64,000 bases of DNA from Acinetobacter tibetensis (GTDB taxonomy: Bacteria; Pseudomonadota; Gammaproteobacteria; Pseudomonadales; Moraxellaceae): NCBI RefSeq assembly GCF_023824315.1, contig NZ_CP098732.1, positions 1,736,001-1,800,000 on the forward strand. Reading direction: 5' to 3'. Position 1 is the stretch's first letter. Every line of letters begins with the position of its first letter. Shown here in pieces: positions 55,368 to 64,000 of the stretch. The position numbers and the translations under genes were made by a program. Under the pieces are notes generated by a model. It had not been told where the DNA came from, did no database searches, and saw only the letters and a program-made list of their open reading frames with translations.

Positions 55368-56051
55368 TTAAACAGCAGTACGTTCTTCAATGCCGTTGTC
55401 TGTTGCAACGACAGCAATATCAGCTTTGTTTAATGCAAAAATACCATTACACACCACGCCCGGAATGTTATTGATGGTCTTTTCTAATTCAAGCGCATTT
55501 AGAATATTTAAGTTATAAACATCTAAAATCACATTGCCGTTATCAGTGACTACGCCTTCACGATAAACTGGGTCACCGCCTAAGCTTACGATTTTACGTG
55601 CAACAGCAGAACGCGCCATTGGAATGACTTCCACAGGTAATGGAAACTCACGACCCAATTGCTCAACCCATTTTGAATCATCAACAATACACACAAATTT
55701 CTTCGCAATAGAAGCGACAATCTTCTCACGCGTGAGTGCAGCACCACCGCCTTTAATCATATGCATGTGACGGTCAATTTCGTCTGCACCATCGACATAA
55801 GCATCTAAACCACCCACATGGTTCATATCAACCACTTCAATGCCGAGTTTCTTTAGACGTTCTGCGGTTGCTTCTGAACTCGCAACAGCCGCTTCAAGTT
55901 GAAGTTCTGGCAATAAATCAATTAGAAAATTAACGGTACTGCCTGTACCCACTCCTAAAATGCCGCCTTTTGGTAAGTGTTTTAAAGCGGCTTTCGCTGC
56001 TGCTTGTTTTTTCTCATCTTGGCTTGCATATAGACTCATGACATCACTCAA
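55368..56051 (-). CDS. rpiA: Ribose-5-phosphate isomerase A
   Basis: A 227-residue isomerase of the pentose phosphate pathway. It shows [38 protein letters not shown] with the catalytic Asp, Glu and Lys, and [11 protein letters not shown]. It is divergent from ilvA with 93 bases between starts. The length is normal. Confidence 0.95.
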   Translation of the reverse strand: MSDVMSLYASQDEKKQAAAKAALKHLPKGGILGVGTGSTVNFLIDLLPELQLEAAVASSEATAERLKKLGIEVVDMNHVGGLDAYVDGADEIDRHMHMIKGGGAALTREKIVASIAKKFVCIVDDSKWVEQLGREFPLPVEVIPMARSAVARKIVSLGGDPVYREGVVTDNGNVILDVYNLNILNALELEKTINNIPGVVCNGIFALNKADIAVVATDNGIEERTAV

Positions 56052-56144
56052 CTTTTTTTCACGTTTTGCGCAATTTTAAAACGCAAATGTGCAGGGGTTT
56101 GTTACAATAAACGCCTATTTTAAACTGTTAGATGGAAAATTAAC

Positions 56145-57683
56145 ATGCTGTCTCGTTTGGTTCGACAAATTTTACAAGCAACGGTATACGACGTTGCAAT
56201 CGAAACCCCACTCGAAGCAGCGCCACGAATTAGTGAAAAACTAAACAACAACATTCGCTTTAAACGCGAAGACTTACAACCTGTCTTTTCTTTCAAACTA
56301 CGCGGCGCTTATAACCGTATTAGTCAATTGCCGAAATCTCAGTTGGAACGTGGCGTTATTACTGCTTCAGCAGGTAACCATGCTCAAGGCGTGGCTTTAT
56401 CTGGTCAAAAGTTAGGTATTCGCGCCATTATTGTTATGCCGAAAACCACACCTGACATTAAAGTACAAGCCGTAAAACGTTTAGGTGGTGATGTTATTCT
56501 ACATGGTGACTCATTCGATGTTGCCAATAAATATGCCATTCAACGTGCCAAAGATGAAGGTATGACGTTTATTCCTCCTTATGACGATGAACTGGTCATG
56601 GCGGGTCAAGGCACCATTGCCAATGAAATTTTACGTCAATGGCGTGATGTCGAATATGTATTCGTTGCTGTGGGTGGTGGCGGTTTAATCGCAGGTATCG
56701 CAGCTTATTTAGGCGATGTCGCACCGCATGTCAAAATTATTCCTGTTGAATATGACGAATCGGCTTGTTTAAAAGCAGCGTTTGAAGCCAATGAACGTGT
56801 GATTCTACCTCAAGTTGGTCTATTTGCAGATGGTACAGCAGTCGCACAAATTGGTGAAAAACCATTTGAAGTGTTACAACTGCAAAAATCAGATAACTCT
56901 GGGCCTATCGTTGAGCGTGACGTTGTACTGGTGAATACTGATGAAATCTGTGCAGCCATTAAAGATACTTATGATGAATGTCGTAGCATTGTCGAACCTT
57001 CTGGTGCAATGGCTTTAGCAGGTATTAAAAAATACGTTGAAGAACATAATATTCACGGTAAAAACATGGTGTCAATTGTTTGCGGTGCAAACATGAACTT
57101 TGACCGTTTACGCTATATCGCAGAACGTACAGAACTGGGTGAACACAAAGAAGCGATCTTTGCAGTAACTATTCCAGAAGAAAAAGGCTCTTTCCTTAAC
57201 TTCTGTCGCGCACTACAAGGTCGCAACATTACCGAATTTAACTATCGTGCGAGCAATGCTTCTGCCGCACAAGTTTTTGTAGGGATTAGCCTAAAAAGTG
57301 GTGAAAAAGAACGCCACGACATTCATGAGTTACTCAAAACTCAATATGATGTCGATGATCTTTCTGATGACGAAGTTGCAAAACTACACATTCGCTACTT
57401 GGTTGGTGGTCATGCAGATTTAGAAAATGAGCGCTTGTTCCGTGTCGAGTTTCCAGAGCGCCCTGGCGCATTGCTCACTTTCCTTGAGCGTTTAGGTCCA
57501 ACCCATAACATTACCCTATTCCACTATCGTAACCACGGCGCTGCCGAAGGTCGCGTTTTGGTCGGTTTAGAAGCCAGTGATGCCAAACAAAATCCAGATG
57601 GCTTAATTGAAACATTGGAAAGTATTACTTATCCATACGTGGAAATTACTAACAATCTTGGTTACCAACGCTTCTTAAAATAA
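56145..57683 (+). CDS. ilvA: Threonine ammonia-lyase, biosynthetic
   Basis: A 512-residue PLP enzyme. The PLP Lys lies in PVFSFKLRGAYN, TASAGNHAQGVA binds substrate, and the phosphate loop is GGGGLIAGIA. The C-terminal third holds two ACT-like regulatory domains (GSFLNFCRALQGRNITEF and FPERPGALLTFLERLG), as in the isoleucine-inhibited enzyme. It makes 2-oxobutanoate from threonine for isoleucine. Confidence 0.95.
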   Translation: MLSRLVRQILQATVYDVAIETPLEAAPRISEKLNNNIRFKREDLQPVFSFKLRGAYNRISQLPKSQLERGVITASAGNHAQGVALSGQKLGIRAIIVMPKTTPDIKVQAVKRLGGDVILHGDSFDVANKYAIQRAKDEGMTFIPPYDDELVMAGQGTIANEILRQWRDVEYVFVAVGGGGLIAGIAAYLGDVAPHVKIIPVEYDESACLKAAFEANERVILPQVGLFADGTAVAQIGEKPFEVLQLQKSDNSGPIVERDVVLVNTDEICAAIKDTYDECRSIVEPSGAMALAGIKKYVEEHNIHGKNMVSIVCGANMNFDRLRYIAERTELGEHKEAIFAVTIPEEKGSFLNFCRALQGRNITEFNYRASNASAAQVFVGISLKSGEKERHDIHELLKTQYDVDDLSDDEVAKLHIRYLVGGHADLENERLFRVEFPERPGALLTFLERLGPTHNITLFHYRNHGAAEGRVLVGLEASDAKQNPDGLIETLESITYPYVEITNNLGYQRFLK

Positions 57684-57699
57684 TCAATTGAGTCAACCC

Positions 57700-57724
57700 A
57701 AACAGAGTCTTTATGGCTCTGTTT
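57700..57724. terminator. Terminator between ilvA and the convergent gene
   Basis: An 8-bp stem AAACAGAG/CTCTGTTT with a 9-nt loop, 16 bases past ilvA. Confidence 0.7.
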
Positions 57725-57729
57725 GTCAT

Positions 57730-58272
57730 TTAAATAGACCAAGACATTTCAGAAGGTTGATATTTTTCAACTGTTAAACCAGCACCATCAAATTGCTGAT
57801 TAAATAACGCACAGAATGCTTCTATTTTTTTCGACTGATTCGGTACGGCAAGCCAATAGTGCTCCTCTCCCCAAAGCAACAATAACGCAAAATTCTGAGA
57901 TTTCAGGAATTTATAAATTTCATCTAAGATGATTTCTAAAATTTGATCCTGTACTCGATAAAACCGTCCAATCACATGCTCAAATTGTTCATAGTGTTTT
58001 AAGATTGGATCTGCGCGTGATTGTATTTGTGCTTGCACCATTTCAATTTCAGTGATCATGTGCTGAAAAACAGGATGTGTTGCCAGTCCATTTTCCAAAT
58101 ATTGATGAATGTTCAATGCAATCAAATATTCAAAAGTTTGTTCATTTTCCTGAGCATTTAACCAAGCTAAAAAATGTTCTGCTTTTGCACGATACTTTTT
58201 TTTAGGTAATGGATGCTGTTTCAGCTCAGGAAACCACTTTCTTAACTGTTTATAAATTTTCTTTTCATTCAT
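57730..58272 (-). CDS. Hypothetical cytoplasmic protein
   Basis: A 180-residue soluble, helix-rich protein with a basic start (KIYKQLRKWFPELKQHPLPK) and a C-terminal beta-like part (FALLLLWGEEHYWLAVP). No signal peptide, membrane helix or known motif. The ATG begins the frame. It is convergent with ilvA. No function is proposed. Confidence 0.65.
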   Translation of the reverse strand: MNEKKIYKQLRKWFPELKQHPLPKKKYRAKAEHFLAWLNAQENEQTFEYLIALNIHQYLENGLATHPVFQHMITEIEMVQAQIQSRADPILKHYEQFEHVIGRFYRVQDQILEIILDEIYKFLKSQNFALLLLWGEEHYWLAVPNQSKKIEAFCALFNQQFDGAGLTVEKYQPSEMSWSI

Positions 58273-58428
58273 ATGAAAACCCTAATTATTTTATTCATTT
58301 TGCTTTTACTACTAAATGTACAGTCAATGCAGCAAAACTTCATTTCAAGTATCAATTAACGCTATGATTAGACATTATGAAATTTTAATGTGTAAATAAT
58401 AATACACCTAACACAATAAGGACCTAAC

Positions 58429-59079
58429 ATGGCTCAATTTGCAGTGATTGGTTTAGGAAGTTTTGGTGCAACTGTTGCAACTGAATTGGTAGAATTAAAG
58501 CATGACGTGCTGGGTATCGATAGCAATAAAAAATATGTAGAAAACATTTCTGATGTATTAACCCATGCTGTCATTGCGGATGCAACGGACGAACACGTAC
58601 TCAATGAATTAAACATTCAAAACTGTGATGCTGTTGTAGTGGCCATTGGGGAAGATATTGAAGCCAGTATTCTCTGTGTTTTACATCTCAAGAATCTTGG
58701 CATTGAAAAAATTTGGGTAAAAGCAAAATCAAAATCCCACCATATGATCCTGAGTCATTTGGGAATCAATAAGATTATTCACCCAGAAGAAGATATGGGC
58801 GTCCGTGTTGCACAGTCGCTCAGCTATCCAATGGTCAGCCGTTATATGTCTTTGGAAGATGATCGCTATATGGTAAAAATTGAGATTAAAGACAATTTAC
58901 ATGGCACTCGCTTTCAAACCATTTGTGAGTACAACTCAGAAATTAAAGTCATATTACACAAGCGTGGCAAAGATATTTTATATCAGGTAGACCCCAATTT
59001 GGTATTACAACATGGTGATATCATTGTGGTTGAGGGTCATTTGGAACAACTACGAAAATTATCGAATCGTTTTAAATAA
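58429..59079 (+). CDS. ktrA: Potassium channel regulatory subunit (KtrA/TrkA-type RCK protein)
   Basis: A 216-residue RCK protein. Its N-terminal Rossmann domain has VIGLGSFGATVATEL and the acidic Asp of LGIDSNK that binds NAD/ATP; the C-terminal TrkA_C domain spans ~135-216. It forms a gating ring on the membrane subunit encoded next, which starts two bases after its stop. The single RCK unit points to the Ktr rather than the duplicated Trk type. Confidence 0.88.
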   Translation: MAQFAVIGLGSFGATVATELVELKHDVLGIDSNKKYVENISDVLTHAVIADATDEHVLNELNIQNCDAVVVAIGEDIEASILCVLHLKNLGIEKIWVKAKSKSHHMILSHLGINKIIHPEEDMGVRVAQSLSYPMVSRYMSLEDDRYMVKIEIKDNLHGTRFQTICEYNSEIKVILHKRGKDILYQVDPNLVLQHGDIIVVEGHLEQLRKLSNRFK

Positions 59080-59080
59080 T

Positions 59081-60421
59081 ATGAAAATAATACGAAAAAA
59101 GCCCAAAAATACGGTTAACTTAAGCCCTCCTAGCTTATTAGCACTCGGCTTTTTAAGTTTTATCCTCATTGGGACCTTGCTGCTCAAATTACCCATTGCC
59201 CATCATGGCGACTTGTCTTGGATACATGCGCTATTCACCGCAACATCGGCAGTAACCATTACAGGCCTGTCTGCTGTCAATGTTGGTGAAGCTTATACTG
59301 TATTTGGCAAAGTCGTCATTATGCTATTACTGCAATGTGGTGGTTTAGGTTTTATGACTTTCGCCATTTTAGCCGTGATGAGCCTTTCAAATAAAATTGG
59401 GCTAAAACAGCAAATTATGGCGCAGGAAACAATTGGACACACCAGTTTATCCAAGGTCTCTCATACGATTAAAGCGGTTTTGCTGTATTCGTTATTTTTC
59501 GAAGCCATCGGCACATGTATTCTCACAATTGCATGGATGCAAGAATATGACTTTTTAAAGGCTTTCTTTTACGCAGCCTTTTATAGTGTTTCTGCCTTTA
59601 ATAATGGTGGATTTTCTTTATTTCCGAATAGCTTAATGGACTTTTCCAGTCACTACTTCATTACTTTTACCATTAGCATGCTGTATATCATTGGTGGGAT
59701 TGGTTTCTTGGTCTTAATGGACATTAAACACCAAAGAAGTTGGAAAAAACTCAGCCCAAATAGCAAGCTAATTTTATTAACGATCACAGGTCTTAATCTA
59801 TGTGCCTTTGTGGCATTTTGGCTATTAGAGGTCAATAATCCTCTTACACTAGCCCCAATGAGCACGATGGAACAAGCCGTTAATGCATGGTTCCATGCGA
59901 CAGTTCCGCGCTCCTCTGGATTTAACAGTTTAAATGTAGGTGACATGACCGATGCATCTGCACTGGTGACCATGGTGCTCATGTTTATTGGCGGTGGCTC
60001 TTTAAGTACGGCAGGCGGTATCAAAGTCGGTACTTTTATTGTTGTCACCTTAAGCGTGATCAGCTTTTTACGCCGTGCTGATGAAATACGTATTTTTAAT
60101 TTTTCTATCCCACAAAATACGTCATTCAAAGCTATGGCTGTAGTTTCTATTACCGCCATGTTGGTGTTTATTGGATTTTTATCCTTATTGCTGTTAGAAC
60201 CTAAGCACCATTTCCTCGATTTACTCTTTGAAGCCGTATCGGCAGCCTGCACTGTGGGCCTATCACGCGGTATTACTTCCGACTTACAACCTGCCAGTCA
60301 AATTACCTTAATGCTGCTCATGTTTGCAGGTCGACTGGGTCCACTTACTTTAGCCTATATGATTGCCACGCCCAAAAAAACACGCTTAAAACATCCACCT
60401 ACGGATATTCAGATCGGTTGA
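59081..60421 (+). CDS. ktrB: Potassium transporter membrane subunit (KtrB/TrkH family)
   Basis: A 446-residue protein with four repeats of membrane-pore-membrane. The selectivity glycines are in SAVTITGLSAV, SAFNNGGFSLF, PRSSGFNSL and SAACTVGLSRG. It conducts K+ with Na+ dependence in known Ktr systems. The frame is open into ktrA, but the ATG at 59081 just after the ktrA stop gives the expected N-terminus with a basic cytoplasmic tail. Confidence 0.9.
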   Translation: MKIIRKKPKNTVNLSPPSLLALGFLSFILIGTLLLKLPIAHHGDLSWIHALFTATSAVTITGLSAVNVGEAYTVFGKVVIMLLLQCGGLGFMTFAILAVMSLSNKIGLKQQIMAQETIGHTSLSKVSHTIKAVLLYSLFFEAIGTCILTIAWMQEYDFLKAFFYAAFYSVSAFNNGGFSLFPNSLMDFSSHYFITFTISMLYIIGGIGFLVLMDIKHQRSWKKLSPNSKLILLTITGLNLCAFVAFWLLEVNNPLTLAPMSTMEQAVNAWFHATVPRSSGFNSLNVGDMTDASALVTMVLMFIGGGSLSTAGGIKVGTFIVVTLSVISFLRRADEIRIFNFSIPQNTSFKAMAVVSITAMLVFIGFLSLLLLEPKHHFLDLLFEAVSAACTVGLSRGITSDLQPASQITLMLLMFAGRLGPLTLAYMIATPKKTRLKHPPTDIQIG

Positions 60422-60627
60422 AGAATTCAAGATGCATCTCTACTCAAAAGACAAGATGTTTGAGAATTTAAGCAGCATCCAATTTTATTCCCTACAGACA
60501 AACCATGAACTAAGCGCAAATAATCAAGTTTAAAGTGAATACAGCGCAATTTACAATACAGAATACCGACGAATAAAAGACTGCAAAACAAAGTGAAAAT
60601 AAACTACAAAATAATCCCATATTAAAG

Positions 60628-60659
60628 AAAAAGCCTGAAATTAATATTTCAGGCTTTTT
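60628..60659. terminator. Terminator of pldA
   Basis: A 14-bp perfect stem AAAAAGCCTGAAAT/ATTTCAGGCTTTTT with a TAAT loop. It is symmetric and serves the minus-strand gene. Nothing else is recognised in 60422-60679. Confidence 0.88.
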
Positions 60660-60679
60660 AAAATTCAGATTGGAAATGA

Positions 60680-61840
60680 TCAGTACCAATTGAGTAACGA
60701 AACCCCCAACCCGACATAGGTTGCACGATGATTATAATCAATCAAACTTTCCCCATAACCATCAAACAATTGAACATAGCCACGCAATTTACCACTAATT
60801 GGAAATGCCCAATCAAATTGAACTGCTCCGTGTGCATCATCACCACCTTTTAATGAGTGACGTAGCATCAATGAAAAATCATGGTCATTCCAACGATAGA
60901 ATGCGGTTAAATCACCACGACCAATATAGTTTTTAATATCTGGATTATTATCATCTTTCGCATCTTCTTCAATGCGATACCAAGGACGTAACATCAAGGC
61001 AAAGTTATCACGTTCAAAACCTACATTAAACATAATGCGGTTCCAACTACGTGATAGTGGATCTGCTCGACCATTCGATTGATGATTTAGGGTTACACCC
61101 AATAAGCGCGCATTTAAACCCAATATTTCGTAATTGGTCCGAAACACCAAACTTGCTTCAGGTTCATAGTTGGTTTCACGAAAAGGACGTGATTCATCAC
61201 CATTATAAACTTGCCAACGTGATGATTGTGTATAGCCCAACCAAACATCACCATTATCACCAAATAAATTTTCCAACGCTTTGGTTTTTAACGATAATTG
61301 AAATTTGGCTTCCATTGAGGTGAGGTTGAGTTCCTCACCAGTTGGCACAGTATTGTTTTCGTTCGGACTAGATGGTCGTTCATTTTTATCAGAAGTCCAA
61401 AATCCCGGCATCAGATAAACGGGCTGATGCGCACGAATATTCCATGTTCCAAGTTTACTGGCCGTCGACAATTCCCAACGCTTATCTAGCAAAGAGGTAT
61501 TCGGGTTAATTGCTGGGCCTTCAGCAGCGAAGATATTACTTACACCATGACTAATTTTTTCTTTCAGCGTTTCTGGTTGGGTCGGTTCAGGTGTCAGTTC
61601 ATTTGCAGCCTGACGTTCAGAAAGAAGTGCTGGTTTTTCTGCCTCAGGTACTTTAAACAAAGTATCGTAACAGACCAAACGATCAGCATTCGATTCTAAT
61701 GCCACACAGGCTTCTGGGCTTGCTGGCGCAATCGAAGAATCTTGATTCATAGCATGTACATTCGCCACATACAATGAACTGAGCATGATCATGCTCAGTT
61801 GCAAAGTAGTGCGTTCAAATAATTTGAACGCCATAAACAC
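60680..61840 (-). CDS. pldA: Outer-membrane phospholipase A1
   Basis: A 386-residue outer-membrane enzyme. It has a signal peptide (cleaved near VHA, residue 31), an N-terminal ~90-residue extension with a Cys pair (CVALESNADRLVCYD), then a 12-strand barrel. The catalytic stretch NHQSNGRADPLSRSWNRIMF holds His, Ser (H-x-S) and the Asn of OmpLA. It ends with Trp-Tyr, close to the aromatic end typical of barrels. It hydrolyses phospholipids that leak to the outer leaflet. It appears monocistronic. Confidence 0.92.
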   Translation of the reverse strand: MFMAFKLFERTTLQLSMIMLSSLYVANVHAMNQDSSIAPASPEACVALESNADRLVCYDTLFKVPEAEKPALLSERQAANELTPEPTQPETLKEKISHGVSNIFAAEGPAINPNTSLLDKRWELSTASKLGTWNIRAHQPVYLMPGFWTSDKNERPSSPNENNTVPTGEELNLTSMEAKFQLSLKTKALENLFGDNGDVWLGYTQSSRWQVYNGDESRPFRETNYEPEASLVFRTNYEILGLNARLLGVTLNHQSNGRADPLSRSWNRIMFNVGFERDNFALMLRPWYRIEEDAKDDNNPDIKNYIGRGDLTAFYRWNDHDFSLMLRHSLKGGDDAHGAVQFDWAFPISGKLRGYVQLFDGYGESLIDYNHRATYVGLGVSLLNWY

Positions 61841-61860
61841 ACCTCTTATTTTTTATTGTA

Positions 61861-64000
61861 TTAGTTAACCTGATAGATCTTGAAACCAAGCGCTAACAAT
61901 TCATCTTTTTTCGCCATTGGCGCCACAACAGCCTTATTGGCTTCTTGATTAAGTAAATATTGTTCCGCTACACGCTTCAAATCATCTAATGTCACTGCCA
62001 ACAAGCGTTCACGTAATTGCTTGCGGAATGCAGGTGTCCGTGCATGCAACAACGCATAGCAAGCAGTAATCGCTTCGCCCGCTGGTGAGCCGGGTTTATC
62101 CATAGAAGCAATGAGACCTAAAATGGCTTCTTCCAACTGATGTGCTTGTTGTTCAGTATTCAACAACCAAGCCACACTGGCTTCAAAATCATTAAATGTT
62201 TCTGCTAAGCGTGGGTCACGGTAGCTATAGAAGCGGAAAGAACAAGCATTGCCATCATAACTTGCGCCACCACCATAAGCTCCGCCTTTTTCACGGATTG
62301 CACTATGTAAGAAACCATTACGCAAATATGCTGCCAATACCATGAGTGGTGCTGCATCAGCGTGTGCGACATCTACAGCAGGATAGGCTGATGCACAAAA
62401 TTGTACATTGGCTTGAATCAGCCATGCTTCATCTGCATCGGTATCGACCTGCTCAGCAGTTTTTAAAGTTACAGTGTGTTTAGGAACTTCTAACTTGTCC
62501 CACACATTTTGAACCTCTTCCACCAAGCGGTCTGATTGATGTTCTTCGCAGACCAACAAGAACTGTTTCGGTGCTTGTAAAAGTTTTAAATGAATCGCTT
62601 TTAATTCATTAATCAAATCATCATAAGCCGCTACATCTTTTTCAATACGACTAACCAAATCACCCAGCCAGTTTAATGCACCTAAACCTGTATTATGATA
62701 ATCACGTTGTGCTAAAGCACTGTGGTTACGTCCCGCAATTTGCATGGCGTAACTATGCCCTGAACCCGAAAGACGCGATGCCCAACGCGTTTTACGTTGC
62801 TGTAATAACTCGACAATTCGATCTTTTTCGTCAAAACGTAGCTGTTCAAAAGCCAATTTTAACAAAGCAATACTGTCAAAATTACTCACCAACGATTTAG
62901 TGGTCAAAGTTAACCATGCACTAATCTTCTGTTTATCATCCACTTTAGAACGTAAAGAGGCACCCATACCCAAACCACCACTCACTGCGGTTTGCAGTTG
63001 TTGTAGCTCAAGATAATTATACTGACCCGCACCAACTTCACCCATCAAAATAGATAACAAGTTAAAGTATGGCGATTGCACTACATCTTGCGGAATTTCA
63101 ATCAGCACCTGATTATAGTAAATACCATTGGTACCTGCATGATAAAGGTTTAACGGGTAGTCAATACGATTTGAGATAATCTCGCGTAACTGCCCTTGTA
63201 CAATTTGTAGTTCCGCAGGTACATCTTCCAAGCCTACTTTAGGCAACAAATTTAAGTCATCAGGTGTATCTTGACGAACTTTCAGCGCTTCAGTTTGTGC
63301 TTGAATTTCTGCTTTTTCCGCTTCGGTCAGTTGTGCACCAATTTCGGCTAAACGAGCTTTTTCTGCCACCGCTTCCACCGCTGACTTGTTGGCATCAGGC
63401 ACCAAGGTCATTTGCACGCGATGCGGGTTATCAAGCAAATGTGTTTTGATAAGATTTGATAGCCACATCGGATCCTTGAGTTCTTCTTTCACTGCAGCAA
63501 TGGCTGAATCGACATCCCAAACCGTGATTGGATCGCTATGGTGAATGGCGCTGCCCAAACCATTTAAGATGAGGCTTAGACCATACGGCATGCCATCACC
63601 ATTGATTTCACGTTGGTGTAATTCAATTTGATGTAAAATCGCATCGACCATGTTTTGATCGACAGGTTTCGAAGCCACTTCTTCTAAAACTTTAAACACA
63701 CCTGCTTTAAACTCTGCCGCATGCTCAGGGTTTGAACCTTGTACGCCACAGTAGAAAGTCATTTCATAGTTAGAGTCATCTACACCCATAATTGGGCCTG
63801 TAGACTGCGCATAACCGCAAGTCTCTAAATAATGGCGTAGCGGAGAAGCCGAATCTTCCAACAATACACCTTCTACAAGGCGCATACCTAAACGTAGTTT
63901 GATCTCACTGGCTTTAGGCAATAACCATGAAATGATGTGATAAGTTTTGTCTTTTAAATCTTCTGCATCCACCGCATAGGTTTCAGTCACTTCAAGTGGC
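61861..64000 (-). CDS. M16-family metallopeptidase, presequence-protease-like, C-terminal part
   Basis: About 713 residues of a larger protein; the frame runs past the window's right edge, so the N-terminus with the zinc motif HxxEH is outside. The visible part has the M16C-associated linker (AEKAEIQAQTEALKVRQDTP) and the second half repeats (LLSILMGEVGAGQYNYLEL, SGSGHSYAMQIAGRNHSAL, IREKGGAYGGGASYDGNACS). This is the pattern of the ~975-residue PreP/Cym1 family, peptide-degrading proteases. A GTG at 63990 is an internal codon, not the start. Confidence 0.9.
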   Translation of the reverse strand, partial: PLEVTETYAVDAEDLKDKTYHIISWLLPKASEIKLRLGMRLVEGVLLEDSASPLRHYLETCGYAQSTGPIMGVDDSNYEMTFYCGVQGSNPEHAAEFKAGVFKVLEEVASKPVDQNMVDAILHQIELHQREINGDGMPYGLSLILNGLGSAIHHSDPITVWDVDSAIAAVKEELKDPMWLSNLIKTHLLDNPHRVQMTLVPDANKSAVEAVAEKARLAEIGAQLTEAEKAEIQAQTEALKVRQDTPDDLNLLPKVGLEDVPAELQIVQGQLREIISNRIDYPLNLYHAGTNGIYYNQVLIEIPQDVVQSPYFNLLSILMGEVGAGQYNYLELQQLQTAVSGGLGMGASLRSKVDDKQKISAWLTLTTKSLVSNFDSIALLKLAFEQLRFDEKDRIVELLQQRKTRWASRLSGSGHSYAMQIAGRNHSALAQRDYHNTGLGALNWLGDLVSRIEKDVAAYDDLINELKAIHLKLLQAPKQFLLVCEEHQSDRLVEEVQNVWDKLEVPKHTVTLKTAEQVDTDADEAWLIQANVQFCASAYPAVDVAHADAAPLMVLAAYLRNGFLHSAIREKGGAYGGGASYDGNACSFRFYSYRDPRLAETFNDFEASVAWLLNTEQQAHQLEEAILGLIASMDKPGSPAGEAITACYALLHARTPAFRKQLRERLLAVTLDDLKRVAEQYLLNQEANKAVVAPMAKKDELLALGFKIYQVN

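Noticed and set aside
59653..60252. A 199-codon minus-strand frame inside ktrB.
   Set aside because: It is antisense to well-conserved pore motifs of ktrB and has no family features.

Overview
This window looks like chromosomal DNA of an Acinetobacter species. The DNA is AT-rich, and several arrangements are typical of that genus: a HAD-phosphatase/mannitol-1-phosphate dehydrogenase fusion, an acetoin dehydrogenase operon next to its own lipoyl synthase, a compact cob operon, and clpS-clpA near argC. Species cannot be fixed from the sequence alone. About 70 protein genes, one initiator tRNA, two copies of a structured RNA and many hairpin terminators are visible. Both window edges cut a gene: an FMN oxidoreductase at the left and an M16 peptidase at the right.

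Region 1 (1-5120) is accessory metabolism and regulation: an HxlR regulator, an exported alpha/beta hydrolase, a cyclophilin-fold protein, and a LysR regulator facing an MFS exporter. Region 2 (5330-22541) is bounded by two direct copies of a 1.1-kb module. Each module has a promoter, a structured RNA of about 245 nt, a second promoter and a TetR gene. Between the copies lie an unusual GAF/winged-helix regulator, lipoyl synthase, the acetoin/2,3-butanediol catabolic operon (acoA-acoB-acoC-lpd-butA-bdh), a HipA-HipB toxin-antitoxin pair in reversed order, and a TetR-controlled MFS exporter beside a broken dehydrogenase and an orphan P-loop kinase.

Region 3 (22690-34869) holds a small lipoprotein, VF530, an esterase, a persulfide dioxygenase with two YeeE/YedE sulfur transporters, LysR plus CidA/CidB, and a translationally coupled operon for the last steps of cobalamin assembly led by a 2H phosphoesterase. 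The mannitol fusion enzyme closes this region.

Region 4 (35143-44608) has the tRNA-fMet, a cold-shock protein, YbaK, and a six-gene membrane-lipid cluster related to E. coli ynbABCD. That cluster carries two additions, an acyltransferase and a small membrane protein, and could encode a complete but uncharacterised phospholipid-like pathway. A 28-residue membrane peptide is encoded just beyond it.

Region 5 (44739-64000) is mostly core genome: a CinA-like amidase, TetR, argF, YnfA, clpA/clpS, argC, a diguanylate cyclase, a YgjP-type metallopeptidase, rpiA, ilvA, a Ktr-type potassium system, outer-membrane phospholipase A and the C-terminal part of a presequence-protease-like M16 enzyme.

The observations most worth following are the duplicated structured RNA, where stems are kept (with one compensatory base-pair change) while the overlapping antisense reading frame is not, and the extended ynb-type lipid cluster.
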